DNA of 64,000 bases from Arthrobacter sp. ZGTC412 (GCF_002929215.1 NZ_PJII01000023.1:1-64000), one strand, 5' to 3'. Shown: positions 16,751 through 26,874, counted from the first letter of the stretch. Numbers and translations are program-made. The notes: a model not told the origin generated them from the letters alone.

Positions 16751-18433
16751 ATGACATCGCCCCTGGTGCTCGGCCCCATGATGAGATACGTAGATGAAAC
16801 CTCGGCGAGCATCTGGGCGGAGACGCACAGCGCCTCGGAGGTGACGGTCCGCGCGGGAGGAAAGGACTGGGCGGCCCGCACCTTCGCTGTTCACGGCCAC
16901 CACTACGCACTGGTGGAGGTGAGGGGGCTGGAGCCGGGAACTGTCACTCCCTACACTCTCGAGATTGACGGGACCCAGGTGTGGCCCGACCAGGAATCCG
17001 ACCTGCCGCCGTCGAAAATTGCAACCCTGGCCCCCGGCAAGCCCCTCCGGATGGCTTTCGGCTCCTGCCGCACCAGCGTTCCGCACGATGCCTCCGGGAA
17101 CCGAAGCCACGGCGTCGACTCCCTGCGCGCCTACGCCCTGCAAATGGCGTCCGACGACGGCACGGCCTGGCCCGATCTGGTGGCCTTCCTCGGAGACCAG
17201 GTCTACGCTGACTCAACCAGCAAACAGATGCAGGAGTTCATCCGCTCCCGGCGGGACATCGACGAGCCGCCAGGGAAGGAACTTAAGGACTACGAAGAGT
17301 ACGCCCACCTGTACAATCTCGCCTGGTCCGATCCCACAAACCGTTGGCTATTGTCCACCCTTCCCAGCACCATGATCTTCGATGACCACGACATCCGGGA
17401 TGACTGGAACTCCTCCCAAACGTGGAAGCAGGAGATGGCGGCAACCCCGTGGTGGCAGGAGCGGGTAGTTTCGGGGCTGGCTTCGTACTGGGTCTACCAG
17501 CATCTGGGGAACCTTTCCCCGCAGGAGCGTGCGCAGGACGCCATGTGGCAGCGTGTGGTCCGGCATACCGGCGACGACGAGCTGGACATCAGTGCTGAGC
17601 TGGACCAACTCGTTGAACGTGCCGATGCCAACCCAAAGTCCTACCGGTGGAGCCTCTGCCGGGACTTTGGTGACACCAGGCTGATTGTGCTGGACTCACG
17701 TGCGGCGCGCAATCTCTCTCCGGACCGGCGGGCGCTGCTGGACGACTCGGAAATGGCCTGGCTTGATGGCTGCATGCGGGGCGGTTTCCGCCACCTGCTC
17801 GTAGCCACGTCACTGCCGTTCCTCCTGCCAATGGGATTGCATTATGTGGAGTCCTGGAACGAAGCCATTGCCGAGGGCGCCTGGGGAAAGCTCCCAGCCA
17901 AGGCAGCAGAGAAATTGCGCCGGGCTTTGGACCTTGAACACTGGGCCGCGTTCCAGAAGAGCTTTCAACGCGTGGCCGCCATGGCCGCCGAAGTGGCCGA
18001 CGGCCAACGCGGGAGCGCTCCGGAGACGGTGATGTTCCTGTCCGGGGACGTCCATTTCTCCTACGTCTCGGAAGTGCGGCGGGCAACCGGGAGCAGGATC
18101 ATCCAAGCGGTGTGCTCTCCTATCCGTAACCCGCTGCCACGGCTGATGCGATACGTCACGGGCCTTTCGTCCTACGGGCTCTCGGCATCCCTGGGTGCTT
18201 TGGCGGCGCGCTCCGCAAAGGTTCCGGACCCGCCCTTCCGGTGGACAGGCATCAAGGGCCCGTGGTTCGACAACAACCTGGCATGCCTGGAGGTCGTCCC
18301 CGAAGGAGTGAAGCTGTGGTGGCAGAAAGGCGTGGTGGAGGGCGGCGACCAACTGCACCCCCGGCTTGAACAGGTGGCATCCATGACTGTCACGCCCCGG
18401 CCGGCTGAGCAGCACGCCCCGCAGGTGCCCTGA
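16751..18433 (+). CDS. PhoD-like alkaline phosphatase family protein
   Basis: About 560 residues, metallophosphoesterase of the PhoD type. The N-terminus RYVDETSASIWAETHSASEV matches the Ig-like PhoD_N part. The metal-binding motifs follow: MAFGSCRTSVP, DLVAFLGDQVYAD, TMIFDDHDIRDDWN, and FLSGDVHFSYVSEV. No signal peptide is visible, so it may be cytoplasmic, unlike classic secreted PhoD. The ATG at 16751 fits family length; an in-frame ATG at 16715 directly follows the anti-sigma stop. No strong ribosome site is seen for either. Substrate unknown (phosphodiester likely). Confidence 0.92.
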   Translation: MTSPLVLGPMMRYVDETSASIWAETHSASEVTVRAGGKDWAARTFAVHGHHYALVEVRGLEPGTVTPYTLEIDGTQVWPDQESDLPPSKIATLAPGKPLRMAFGSCRTSVPHDASGNRSHGVDSLRAYALQMASDDGTAWPDLVAFLGDQVYADSTSKQMQEFIRSRRDIDEPPGKELKDYEEYAHLYNLAWSDPTNRWLLSTLPSTMIFDDHDIRDDWNSSQTWKQEMAATPWWQERVVSGLASYWVYQHLGNLSPQERAQDAMWQRVVRHTGDDELDISAELDQLVERADANPKSYRWSLCRDFGDTRLIVLDSRAARNLSPDRRALLDDSEMAWLDGCMRGGFRHLLVATSLPFLLPMGLHYVESWNEAIAEGAWGKLPAKAAEKLRRALDLEHWAAFQKSFQRVAAMAAEVADGQRGSAPETVMFLSGDVHFSYVSEVRRATGSRIIQAVCSPIRNPLPRLMRYVTGLSSYGLSASLGALAARSAKVPDPPFRWTGIKGPWFDNNLACLEVVPEGVKLWWQKGVVEGGDQLHPRLEQVASMTVTPRPAEQHAPQVP

Positions 18434-18468
18434 CTTTTCAGGGCCTTATTCCCGCTGCAACCCCAGGA

Positions 18469-20646
18469 TCACCTGCCGGCCCCGGCAGCGGCCATGTTGC
18501 CGGGGACGGGATCATGCCGGATGTAGTGGCGGCTGAAGGTGCCGGTGCCCGCCGTCAGTGCACGCAGTTCCACCGCGTATTTCAGCAGTTCCTGGTCCGG
18601 CACTTCCGCGGTGATTTCGGTCCGGTCCCCGCCGGAGGAGGTGCCCGTCAGCCGGCCGCGGCGCCCCGACAGGTCGCTCATCACCGTCCCCACGTGTTCG
18701 TCCGGGACGCTGATCGCCACGGACGAGACAGGTTCCAGCAGTTGGATTTTGCCCGCGGCCGCAGCTTCCCGTAAAGCAAGGGCACCGGCTGCCTGGAAGG
18801 CCGCGTCCGAGGAGTCGACGCTGTGTGCCTTTCCGCCCACCACGGTCACGCGCACATCCACCACCGGGAAGCCGGAAGCAACGCCCTTTTGCATCTGCGC
18901 ACGCACGCCCTTCTCAACGGAAGAAATATAAGTTCCGGGGATCACACCGCCCACCGTTTTATCGACGAATTCGAAGCCCGTGCCCCTGGCCATCGGCTCA
19001 ACCTCGATATCGCAGACAGCGTACTGGCCGTGGCCGCCGGACTGTTTGACGTGGCGCCCGTGCCCTGCGGCGCGGGTTGAGAAGGTTTCCCGCAGCGGCG
19101 TCACGACGTCCACGGTGTGCAGCTTCACGCCCTGGTCGCGCAGCCTGTCCAGCACCACTTCGGCGTGGGCCTCCCCCATGCACCAAAGAATCAGCTGGTG
19201 CGTTTCGGCGTTCCGTTCCACCCGAAGGGTGGGGTCGCCGGCAGCCACCTTTCCGAGGCTGCGGGCAAGGGCATCCTCGTCGCCATGGGAATCGGCTTCA
19301 ATCGCCACCGGCATCAGCGGCTCGGGCATTTCCCACGTGGCCAGCAGCAATGGCTGGTCCTTGGCCGAGATGGTATCTCCTGTCTCGGCGCTGCCCAGTT
19401 TGGCTACCGCGGCGATGTCACCGGCGATACAAAAGGGCACGGGCCGAAGGGTGGCTCCGAGCGGCGAATAGAGGTGGGTGAGGCGCTCGTCGGTGTCGTG
19501 GTCCTGGTGTCCGCGGTCCGCCAGTCCGTGTCCGCTCACGTGCACCGGGGTGTCCCCGCGCAGGGTTCCGGAAAACACCCGGACCAAACAGACGCGGCCC
19601 AGGAAGGCGTCCACGGTTGTGCGGACCACCTCGCCCGCCAGCGGCCCCTCAGGGTCGCAGGAAAGGGCACGGACCGGCGCTCCGGCCAGGTCGGTTGCCC
19701 GCGGCAGGCTGCGCTCCGGCGGTGAGGGAAACGCCTTGGTGAGCAGCTCCAGCAGTTCCGCCGTGCCCAGCCCGGTGAGCGCCGAGGCGGGCACCACGGG
19801 AAAAAAGGAGCCGCGGGCGACGGCGGTTTCCAGGTCCGCAATGAGCACGTTGGCGTCGATGTCCTCGCCCCCAAGATAACGCTCCATCAAAGTTTCATCT
19901 TCGCTTTCCGCAATGATCCCCTCAATAAGCTCAGCCCGCGCAGCATCAGCCGCCGCAAGCTCCTGCGGATCCCCGGTTCGTGCCGTGGCACCCGCGGTGC
20001 CCGGCGAATACTCAAAGACCGTCCCGGACAGCAGGCCGAGGAGGCCACTGAGGTCCCCATCGGTCCTGACAGGGACGTACAACGGAAGCACTGTGTCGCC
20101 GAACGCCGCCCGGCAGGCGGCCAGGACGCCGTCGTAATCAGCCCGGGGATGGTCCAGCCGGGTGATGACCACAGCGCGGGGCATCCCCAGGTACTGGCAC
20201 TCCTGCCAGATCGCGGTGGTGCCCGCATCCACGCCGTCAACGGCGGAGACGGCAAAAAGGACGGCATCGGCGGCGCGAAGGCCTGCGCGGAGCTCCCCGA
20301 TGAAGTCAGGATAGCCGGGGGTATCAAGGAGGTTGATCTTCATTCCTCCCACGGGCAGCGGGACCACTGACAGCGCGACTGAGCGTTGCTGGTGAATGGC
20401 GGCAGGATCGGAATCGCTCACTGTGGTGCCGTCCACCACCGAGCCCTTCCGGGTGATCATCCCGTTGGCCTCAAGCAGTGCCTCGACGAGGGTTGTTTTG
20501 CCGGCGCCGGAGCGGCCGACGAGTGCCACATTCCTGACCGTGGCCGGGTCCCGCGGCGAAATGCCGGCAGAGCCGTTGCCCGGGCGCCCTTCCGGCCCGC
20601 CCCGTCCTGCGGTGCCTGCTGCGTCCTTGGTGCCTTTGACCGACAT
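18469..20646 (-). CDS. Elongation factor G-like protein EF-G2
   Basis: A 725-residue translational GTPase. The G domain shows the P-loop VALVGRSGAGKTTLVEALL, the G3 region LLDTPGYPDFIGELR, and a G4 segment at VITRLDHPRADYDG, in which the usual NKxD is replaced by TRLD. Domains II-V follow, including GHGRHVKQSGGHGQYAVCDIEVEP and the EF-G IV/V closure. EF-G2 proteins are known in actinobacteria; they are generally not the main translocase. The N-terminal 35 residues are unstructured (Gly/Pro-rich). The ChaB-like gene ends 33 bp upstream of its start. Confidence 0.93.
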   Translation of the reverse strand: MSVKGTKDAAGTAGRGGPEGRPGNGSAGISPRDPATVRNVALVGRSGAGKTTLVEALLEANGMITRKGSVVDGTTVSDSDPAAIHQQRSVALSVVPLPVGGMKINLLDTPGYPDFIGELRAGLRAADAVLFAVSAVDGVDAGTTAIWQECQYLGMPRAVVITRLDHPRADYDGVLAACRAAFGDTVLPLYVPVRTDGDLSGLLGLLSGTVFEYSPGTAGATARTGDPQELAAADAARAELIEGIIAESEDETLMERYLGGEDIDANVLIADLETAVARGSFFPVVPASALTGLGTAELLELLTKAFPSPPERSLPRATDLAGAPVRALSCDPEGPLAGEVVRTTVDAFLGRVCLVRVFSGTLRGDTPVHVSGHGLADRGHQDHDTDERLTHLYSPLGATLRPVPFCIAGDIAAVAKLGSAETGDTISAKDQPLLLATWEMPEPLMPVAIEADSHGDEDALARSLGKVAAGDPTLRVERNAETHQLILWCMGEAHAEVVLDRLRDQGVKLHTVDVVTPLRETFSTRAAGHGRHVKQSGGHGQYAVCDIEVEPMARGTGFEFVDKTVGGVIPGTYISSVEKGVRAQMQKGVASGFPVVDVRVTVVGGKAHSVDSSDAAFQAAGALALREAAAAGKIQLLEPVSSVAISVPDEHVGTVMSDLSGRRGRLTGTSSGGDRTEITAEVPDQELLKYAVELRALTAGTGTFSRHYIRHDPVPGNMAAAGAGR

Positions 20647-20679
20647 CGGAACCTCCTGGCGTCTTTGCCTGGTTGTTTT

Positions 20680-21105
20680 CTATTTTTCGCGTGCCTTGCG
20701 TGTTGCGGCCTCGTTTGCCTTTTGCAGCGCTTTGACGAGTTCTTCCTTGTCCATCTTTGAGCGGCCGCCGATGTCCAGTTCCCGGGCGCGCTCCAGCAAA
20801 TGTTTTTTGGAGGCGTTGGCGTCCACGCCGCCGGCGGTGGCTTCAGCTGCGTTGGGTCCCTTTTCCGCCCGTTCATCCGAGGGGCCGCGTTTCTCCTTGG
20901 GCTCCCAGTGGTCCCCCACCTTTTCGTAGCTGTGCTTCAGGGAAGCGAAGGCGGCGCGGGCGGCACGGCTTTCGTCATTGTCGTAGGACTCCATGGCGGA
21001 ATCGTAGGTTTTCGCGAACGTATCCTGTGCCTTCTGGTCCGAGCGCTGCAGGGTTGAGGGAAGCTCGTCCTTGCGGGCGTGGTGGTTCTTTCCCGTCTTC
21101 GGCAT
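20680..21105 (-). CDS. ChaB family protein with Rho N-terminal-like domain
   Basis: About 141 residues. The N-terminal ChaB domain (DELPSTLQRSDQKAQDTFAKTYDSAMESY) is followed by a charged linker, then a C-terminal Rho_N/SAP-like motif KKHLLERARELDIGGRSKMDKEELVKALQKA. This domain pair is common in actinobacteria as a small soluble protein; function is not established. I started at ATG 21105 (MPKTGK) because similarity begins there; the upstream in-frame extension has no support. It probably shares a transcript with EF-G2. Confidence 0.86.
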   Translation of the reverse strand: MPKTGKNHHARKDELPSTLQRSDQKAQDTFAKTYDSAMESYDNDESRAARAAFASLKHSYEKVGDHWEPKEKRGPSDERAEKGPNAAEATAGGVDANASKKHLLERARELDIGGRSKMDKEELVKALQKANEAATRKAREK

Positions 21106-21222
21106 TGCACTCACCGCGCTTTCGTCAGCAGGCTGGTGGTCCGGACACACCAAGCTTAGCCACGCCCCGGTTGGCTTGTCTGCTGGTGGCGCTGGCCGGG
21201 CATCCCGGTGCAGAAGCCGGCA

Positions 21223-21399
21223 TCAGTTCAACTTCGGCCATTGGTCGGGGTCGTAGCCGTAAAGGCGCGGACGGCGGGGCTCTTTGTCGGGCGCGGCGGC
21301 AGGGGCATCCGCCTGCTGTTCCGCATCGCCGGTACCGCCGGTACCGCTTTTCTTTGGGTCCCCGTTGGCGCTGCCGCGCCTGTCCGGGCTATCAGCCAC
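21223..21399 (-). CDS. Small hypothetical protein
   Basis: About 58 residues starting GTG at 21399 with GGAG five bases upstream. It is hydrophilic with runs of Gly, Asp and Ala (KKSGTGGTGDAEQQADAPAA) and ends in a conserved-looking tail RRPRLYGYDPDQWPKLN. Such tails occur on small Arthrobacter proteins of unknown role. No membrane segment or catalytic motif is seen. Confidence 0.5.
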   Translation of the reverse strand: MADSPDRRGSANGDPKKSGTGGTGDAEQQADAPAAAPDKEPRRPRLYGYDPDQWPKLN

Positions 21400-21568
21400 G
21401 AGCACTCCAATCCCCCAATGGAGCGGCCCGGCTGCTTGAACCACTGAAGCCACCCTAACGGCAGGAATGCCGGCCCAACATGTCACTTTTGCTCAAGAAA
21501 TGGACAGTTTCGCGGGTGCGCCCGCGGTAAGCGTCTGCCGCAGGCGCCACCGCACGCGCACTGAAGTC

Positions 21569-22513
21569 TCAGCTTGACTGCGTGCGGTCCAGCGCGTCGA
21601 GCAGCCGCCTGACCGATCCGCCGAGGTTCCATTCAGTGGCGAGACGTTCCAGTTCTGCGCGGGCATCGCCGGTGACGGGGTGCAGCTGGGCACCGGCTTC
21701 CTCCAGGGAAGGCAGGTCAAGGTCCCGCACAAGGCGTACGACGGCGGGCGCGGCCACAAGGTAATCGGAAGCGGCATCGAGCTTGGCCCGGACAGGTGAC
21801 GACAGTCCGCTCTGCGGGTCAGCGGCAGCTTCAAGCAGGTTTTCGAGGGTGCCGTACTTCAGGAGCAATGACGCTGCTGTCTTTTCGCCGATCCCGGCCA
21901 CACCCGGCAGGCCATCTGACGCGTCGCCGCGCAGGGTGGCGTAATCGGCGTACTGCTGGGGCAGGACGCGGTACTTCCCCACCACCACGGATTCGGTCAT
22001 GATCTCAAGGTTCTTCATGCCCCGCGCGGTGTATACCACCCGCACCTGGCGGGCGTCATCGCAGACCTGGAAGAGGTCGCGGTCCCCGGTGACCACATCG
22101 ACAGGTAGGTCGGCGTAGCTGGCGTAGGTGCCCACAACGTCGTCGGCCTCGTGGTCGGCAGCACCGACGATGGCGATCCCGGCCAGGCCGAGTACCCGCC
22201 GGATCATGGGAAGCTGCGCCTCAAGGGCGTCCGGCACCACTTCGACGTCGGGGGCGTCCGTGATGGCCTCCGCGACGCGGTGGGACTTGTAGGTGGGGAC
22301 AAGGTCCACCCGCCATTGCGGCCTCCAGTCGTCATCCCAGCACGCGATGAGATGGGTGGCCCCGTAGTCCGTGGTCAGCCGGGCGATCATGTCCAGGAGC
22401 CCGCGGACAGCGTTGACGGGCGTACCGTCGGCGCGGCGGATGGAATCGGGCAGGCCGTAAAAGGCGCGGAAGTACAGGGAGGCGGTGTCCAGCAGCATCA
22501 GGCGGTCAGGCAT
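21569..22513 (-). CDS. 5'-3' exonuclease (PolI N-terminal-like)
   Basis: A 314-residue structure-specific 5' nuclease like the N-terminal domain of DNA polymerase I. The metal residues lie in LMLLDTASLYFRAFYG, VGAADHEADDVVGTYA and VVTGDRDLFQV, and the helix-hairpin-helix in GDASDGLPGVAGIGEKTAASLLLKYG binds DNA. The free-standing form is common in actinobacteria; it may remove flaps or primers. The ATG at 22513 (MPDRLMLLD) is the family start. It is divergent from the MFS gene with 126 bp between starts. Confidence 0.92.
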   Translation of the reverse strand: MPDRLMLLDTASLYFRAFYGLPDSIRRADGTPVNAVRGLLDMIARLTTDYGATHLIACWDDDWRPQWRVDLVPTYKSHRVAEAITDAPDVEVVPDALEAQLPMIRRVLGLAGIAIVGAADHEADDVVGTYASYADLPVDVVTGDRDLFQVCDDARQVRVVYTARGMKNLEIMTESVVVGKYRVLPQQYADYATLRGDASDGLPGVAGIGEKTAASLLLKYGTLENLLEAAADPQSGLSSPVRAKLDAASDYLVAAPAVVRLVRDLDLPSLEEAGAQLHPVTGDARAELERLATEWNLGGSVRRLLDALDRTQSS

Positions 22514-22639
22514 ACCCTGATCCTGACACGAAAGAGGCCTACTGGGGCGGGAGCGGCGCGCCGCCTCTGGCACAAGGGGCCTGAACAGGGCGAGAATGGC
22601 CTCGTGTTCCTTGCACGCAGGGGCCGGGCCAGCGAACCG

Positions 22640-23923
22640 ATGAACGCCGCGGCCCGAAGGATCCAGCGCGTCTACCTGACGCTGACGCTGGGTAATACGC
22701 TTGCGGCGTCGTTCATCTGGGGCGTCAACACGCTGTTCCTGCTGGACGCGGGCCTCAGCAATTTCGAGGCGTTCGCCGCCAACGCCTTCTTCACGGTGGG
22801 GATGGTGATTTTCGAGGTTCCCACCGGAGTCGTCGCCGACGGCTGGGGCCGCCGGGTGTCGTTCCTGCTCGGCACCGTAACGCTGGCGGGGTCCACCTAC
22901 CTCTACTACCTTCTGTGGCAGTTCTCCGCCCCGTTCCCGCTGTGGGCTGTGGTGTCGGTGTTGCTTGGCCTGGGTTTCACCTTCTTCTCCGGTGCTGTTG
23001 AGGCTTGGCTTGTTGATGCGTTGCGCTACTCGGGCTACGAAGGCGGGCTGGAGGCCGTGTTCGGGCGCGGGCAAATGGTCGCGGGCGTGGCGATGCTCGC
23101 CGGCTCGGTGGCTGGTGGCGTGATCGCCCAAGCCACTGACCTAGGTGTGCCGTTCCTGGTGCGGGTGGGCGTGCTGCTGGCCATGTTCGCGGTCGCCTTG
23201 GGCTTGATGCACGACGTCGGGTTCACCCCTGAGCGCTCAACGCACCCCTTGCGCGCAACTCGGGCGGTGCTGTCCGCCTCGATCGAGAACGGCCTGAAAA
23301 TCCCGCCCGTACGGTACGTGATGCTGGCAGCCCCCTTCAGTGCCGGCGTCGGAATCTATGTTTTTTACGCCCTGCAGCCGTACCTGCTGGAGCTTTTTGG
23401 CGACCCTCGCGCCTATTCGGTCGCCGGGCTGGCGGCGGCCATCGTGGCCGGCGCTGAGGTGGTGGGTGGTTGGCTCGCACCCCACGTCCGACGCCTGTTC
23501 CACAAGCGCACCTCGGTGTTGATCCTCAGCGGCAGTATCAGTGCAGTGCTTCTTGTGGTGCTCGGCTTTACCCGGGTGTTCTGGCTGGCTTTGGTCCTGT
23601 TGACGTTGTGGGCAGTAGTCGATTCCGCGGCCATGCCGGTGCGGCAGGCATATGTGAACGATATGATCCCGTCAAAGCAGCGCGCCACCGTCCTCAGCTT
23701 TGACTCGCTGATGGGATCCAGCGGTGGCGTGGTGGTGCAGCCGGTGCTCGGCAGAAGTGCCGACCTCTACGGCTATCCGGTGTCCCTGGCCCTGGCGGGA
23801 ATCTTCCAAAGCCTGGCAGTTCCGTTCCTGGTGGCCAGCCGGCGGCAGGGCTCCCCGGCCGATCGGGCCAACGCGTCAACGGAGCACCCGGACAAGGGAC
23901 CGGCCGAGGAAACCCTCCCCTGA
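22640..23923 (+). CDS. MFS transporter
   Basis: A 427-residue major facilitator with about 12 hydrophobic segments. The inter-helix 2-3 motif is VVADGWGRRVSFLLG, close to the family G-x-x-x-D-R-x-G-R-R pattern. An equivalent in the second half is PHVRRLFHKRTSVLI. The central basic loop and typical length fit. The substrate cannot be told; the family of this style includes efflux proteins. No regulator is adjacent. The ATG at 22640 begins just before the first helix. Confidence 0.9.
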   Translation: MNAAARRIQRVYLTLTLGNTLAASFIWGVNTLFLLDAGLSNFEAFAANAFFTVGMVIFEVPTGVVADGWGRRVSFLLGTVTLAGSTYLYYLLWQFSAPFPLWAVVSVLLGLGFTFFSGAVEAWLVDALRYSGYEGGLEAVFGRGQMVAGVAMLAGSVAGGVIAQATDLGVPFLVRVGVLLAMFAVALGLMHDVGFTPERSTHPLRATRAVLSASIENGLKIPPVRYVMLAAPFSAGVGIYVFYALQPYLLELFGDPRAYSVAGLAAAIVAGAEVVGGWLAPHVRRLFHKRTSVLILSGSISAVLLVVLGFTRVFWLALVLLTLWAVVDSAAMPVRQAYVNDMIPSKQRATVLSFDSLMGSSGGVVVQPVLGRSADLYGYPVSLALAGIFQSLAVPFLVASRRQGSPADRANASTEHPDKGPAEETLP

Positions 23924-23994
23924 CGGATCACAGGGCTACTGCCGGATTGAGGATAATGGCCGGGACAGTTATTAGTGCGTGGGAAAGGCGCCGC

Positions 23995-24765
23995 ATGATC
24001 GAGATCCTGAACTCCGCCGAACTGAACCGGGCCAAGCAGGCAGGTGCCTTGGTGGCTGACATTTTGCAGACGCTGAAGAGACGGAGCACGGTGGGCACCA
24101 ACCTCCTGGACATCAATGGGTGGGCCAAGACCATGATCGTCGAGTCCGGAGCAGTGTCCTGCTACGTGGACTACGCGCCGTCCTTTGGGCGCGGGCCGTT
24201 CGGCCACTACATCTGCACGGGCGTCAACGACGCCGTGCTGCACGGACTGCCGCACGACTACACACTTGCCGACGGCGACCTGCTGACGCTCGACCTCGCC
24301 GTCTCCAAAGACGGAATCGCCGCAGACTCTGCCATCAGCTTCATCGTGGGCGAGTCAAAGCCGCTGGAGAGCATCACCATGATCAACGCGACCGAACGCG
24401 CCCTGTACGCAGGGATTGCCGCTGCCGGCCCCGGAGCCCGCATCGGTGACATCTCCCACGCCATCGGCACGGTCCTCAGCGACGCAGGCTACCCGGTCAA
24501 CACCCAGTTTGGAGGCCATGGCATCGGGTCAACGATGCACCAGGACCCGCACGTCCCGAACACCGGACGGCCCGGCCGTGGATACACCCTCCGCCCCGGG
24601 CTGCTGCTGGCACTGGAGCCCTGGGTGATGGCCGACACCGCTGAACTCATTACCGATCCCGATGGGTGGACGCTGCGAAGCGCGACAGGCTGCCGGACAG
24701 CACACAGTGAACACACCATCGCGATCACCAACGACGGTGCTGAGATCCTCACCGTGCCCAAGTAG
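23995..24765 (+). CDS. map: Type I methionine aminopeptidase
   Basis: A 256-residue pita-bread fold enzyme removing N-terminal Met. The five metal ligands are recognisable: the two Asp in LLTLDLAVSKDGIAADSA, the His in FGGHGIGSTMHQDP, Glu in LLALEPWVM and Glu in TAHSEHTIAI. ICTGVNDAVLHGLP gives the family catalytic His. ATG at 23995 follows GGGAAAGG and starts MIEILN, the usual N-terminus without an extension. It is not next to secY or adk, so this is probably an additional copy rather than the ribosomal-cluster one. Confidence 0.92.
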   Translation: MIEILNSAELNRAKQAGALVADILQTLKRRSTVGTNLLDINGWAKTMIVESGAVSCYVDYAPSFGRGPFGHYICTGVNDAVLHGLPHDYTLADGDLLTLDLAVSKDGIAADSAISFIVGESKPLESITMINATERALYAGIAAAGPGARIGDISHAIGTVLSDAGYPVNTQFGGHGIGSTMHQDPHVPNTGRPGRGYTLRPGLLLALEPWVMADTAELITDPDGWTLRSATGCRTAHSEHTIAITNDGAEILTVPK

Positions 24766-24814
24766 GCGCACGCGTGAGGCCACGCTACTGAATCGATGCC
24801 CCCGGCCAGGACAT

Positions 24815-26821
24815 TCAGGAAACCCAGTCGGCGTCGCCGAAAACCTGCCCGCGGAAGTGCGCGCGCAGGTACTCCCCCACCACGGCGGCCCCGAGCCCAC
24901 CGACGTCGGGCGCGGCCACCCTGCCGCCCACCCGCCGCGCCATGCGCTGGATGAACCGCTCAAGGCTTGGGTCGTCGCCGAGCCGGAAGAACGTGGTCTG
25001 TGTCCCTGCACGGCTGAGCCGGTCCAGCTCAGCGACGGTGACGCGGATGGTTTCCGGGTCCGATGGCCAGCAAAACCACGGCTCGCCCTCCGGCAGCAGA
25101 TGCGCGGTAGGTTCGCCGTCGGTCACCACAAGGAGGACGGGCTGCATGGCCGGGTGCCGGCGGAAGAAACGGCCGGCGAGCAGCAGTCCGTGATGCAGGT
25201 TGGTTCCCTGCTCCCGGCGGACCGGCAGGGCCGTCAACCCGCCGACATCCATGGTCTGCGCGTGAAGGCCGAACGTGATCAGCTCCAGGCGGTCCCCGCG
25301 GAAGCGCGTGGAGACAAGGTGGTGCAGGGCCAGTGCAGTGCGCTTCATTGGCACCCACCGGCCCTCGGCCGCCATCGAGAACGACACATCGACGAGCAGG
25401 ACGACGGCGGCTTGGGTGCGGGCCTCTGTTTCGCTGACCTCGATGTCGGCCGCTGTGAGGTTCAGACCCGTGGCGGGGTTCCCGCCGTCGGCCACGGTGC
25501 GGCTGATTGCGTTCGTCAGTGTCCGCGTGACGTCCCACGGCTCGGCGTCGCCGAACTCCCACTGGCGGCTGGAACCGGTCTGCTCCCCGGCTGCCCCGGC
25601 CACCCGCGTGTCCCGCCGCCCCTGCCGCCCGGACAACTGTTTTGCGGTGTCCCGCAACAGGGATTTGCCAAGCCGCCGCATCGCCTGCGGCGACAACCGG
25701 AGGTCGCCGTCGGCTCCGCGCTGGAGGTAGCCTCCGTCCTGCATGGCCCGCTCTATCTCTCCGAGCGTGCGGGCGGTCACTGCGGCGTTCTGTCCAAGCT
25801 GCCGGGCGAGGGCGTCCAGGTCCAGATCGCCGAGGTTTGATCCGTTGTAGGACTGGGACAGCTGTTCGGCCAGCCCGTCCAGTTCGGCGATGTCCTGGAG
25901 CACGCCGGTGCCGTCGCCCAGGCCCAGGCCTTCCTGGCCCTCAAAGCGTTCGGAGCCGGTCCAGTCCTCGCCCGGGCGCAGGGCCCGCAGGCTGGAGTCG
26001 AGCTGGTCAAGCTGGGCCATCAGTTCGGGCGAGCCGAAGGCCTGGGCGGACAGCCGCATCAGCTCATCGCGCTGTTCGGGCGACATTGATTGCAGCAGCC
26101 GTTGCGCTGCGGCCGCACGCTGGGCGAGGGCGTCAATCAGCTCCTCGACGGACTGCGGATTCTCCGGGAAGAAGCCACCGTGCCGTGCCATGAACTCCTG
26201 GAAGTCCGCATCGGTGTCCACGCCGCGCCGGTGTTTGTCCGTCAGCTCGTTGAGGTCCCGCAGCATTTCGGCCACTGCTGCCCGGTCCTCATCGGTGGCG
26301 TTCTCAAGCGCCTGCTTCATCCCGGCGAACCGCTGGTCCAGGACCTCACGGCCCAGCAGGTCCTTGATCCGCTCGTAGGCCTCCCGGGCGGTGCTGGACT
26401 GCCAGTCGTAGGAAGCGAGCTCGTTGACGGCGGCCGCCGTGGACTGCGGCAGGTTTTGCAGCTGCACCTCCCGGAAAGCGCGGTCCGTGTTATCCATCAT
26501 CGCGTCGCGGGCGAGCTGCTTGCGTTCCTCCAGCACTGCCGTCTCGAGCAACTTCTGGACCTCGTTGAGGGTGCCGTCCAGCCGGTGCCGGCCCAGGAGC
26601 TCACGACGGCGCTGCTGGACGCGCCGTGCGAGGCCGTCCAGGCCTTCACGGTTCCGGCCACCGCGCCGCAGGAACTCCTGCAGCGCGTGGCGGGGCGAGT
26701 AACCCGCCATCACGTCCTCGGCGACGGCGTCCAGTGCCTCCGCCAGGTCAACGGGCGGCGCGAGCGGATCGGGTCCGCCCGTGTACCTGCCATACCTGGC
26801 GGAGTGGTTGTGGATGCCCAT
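24815..26821 (-). CDS. VWA domain protein, partner of AAA ATPase
   Basis: A 668-residue protein with a long helical N-terminal region and a C-terminal von Willebrand A domain. The MIDAS metal site is VVLLVDVSFSMAAEG (DxSxS) at about residue 475, with a later Thr/Asp in VVTDGEPTAHLL. The middle region is rich in Gln, Glu and Arg, consistent with coiled coil. AGGAGG lies 4-10 bases before the ATG. The neighbouring AAA ATPase (26875-28263) lies 53 bp upstream, giving a MoxR/ChlI-VWA pair that often acts as a metal-chaperone or protein-remodelling system; the target is unknown. Confidence 0.9.
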   Translation of the reverse strand: MGIHNHSARYGRYTGGPDPLAPPVDLAEALDAVAEDVMAGYSPRHALQEFLRRGGRNREGLDGLARRVQQRRRELLGRHRLDGTLNEVQKLLETAVLEERKQLARDAMMDNTDRAFREVQLQNLPQSTAAAVNELASYDWQSSTAREAYERIKDLLGREVLDQRFAGMKQALENATDEDRAAVAEMLRDLNELTDKHRRGVDTDADFQEFMARHGGFFPENPQSVEELIDALAQRAAAAQRLLQSMSPEQRDELMRLSAQAFGSPELMAQLDQLDSSLRALRPGEDWTGSERFEGQEGLGLGDGTGVLQDIAELDGLAEQLSQSYNGSNLGDLDLDALARQLGQNAAVTARTLGEIERAMQDGGYLQRGADGDLRLSPQAMRRLGKSLLRDTAKQLSGRQGRRDTRVAGAAGEQTGSSRQWEFGDAEPWDVTRTLTNAISRTVADGGNPATGLNLTAADIEVSETEARTQAAVVLLVDVSFSMAAEGRWVPMKRTALALHHLVSTRFRGDRLELITFGLHAQTMDVGGLTALPVRREQGTNLHHGLLLAGRFFRRHPAMQPVLLVVTDGEPTAHLLPEGEPWFCWPSDPETIRVTVAELDRLSRAGTQTTFFRLGDDPSLERFIQRMARRVGGRVAAPDVGGLGAAVVGEYLRAHFRGQVFGDADWVS

Positions 26822-26874
26822 GACGCCTCCTGGTTCTTGTACTGGCCGCCCTGCTGCTTCCAGCTGCGCAGCTC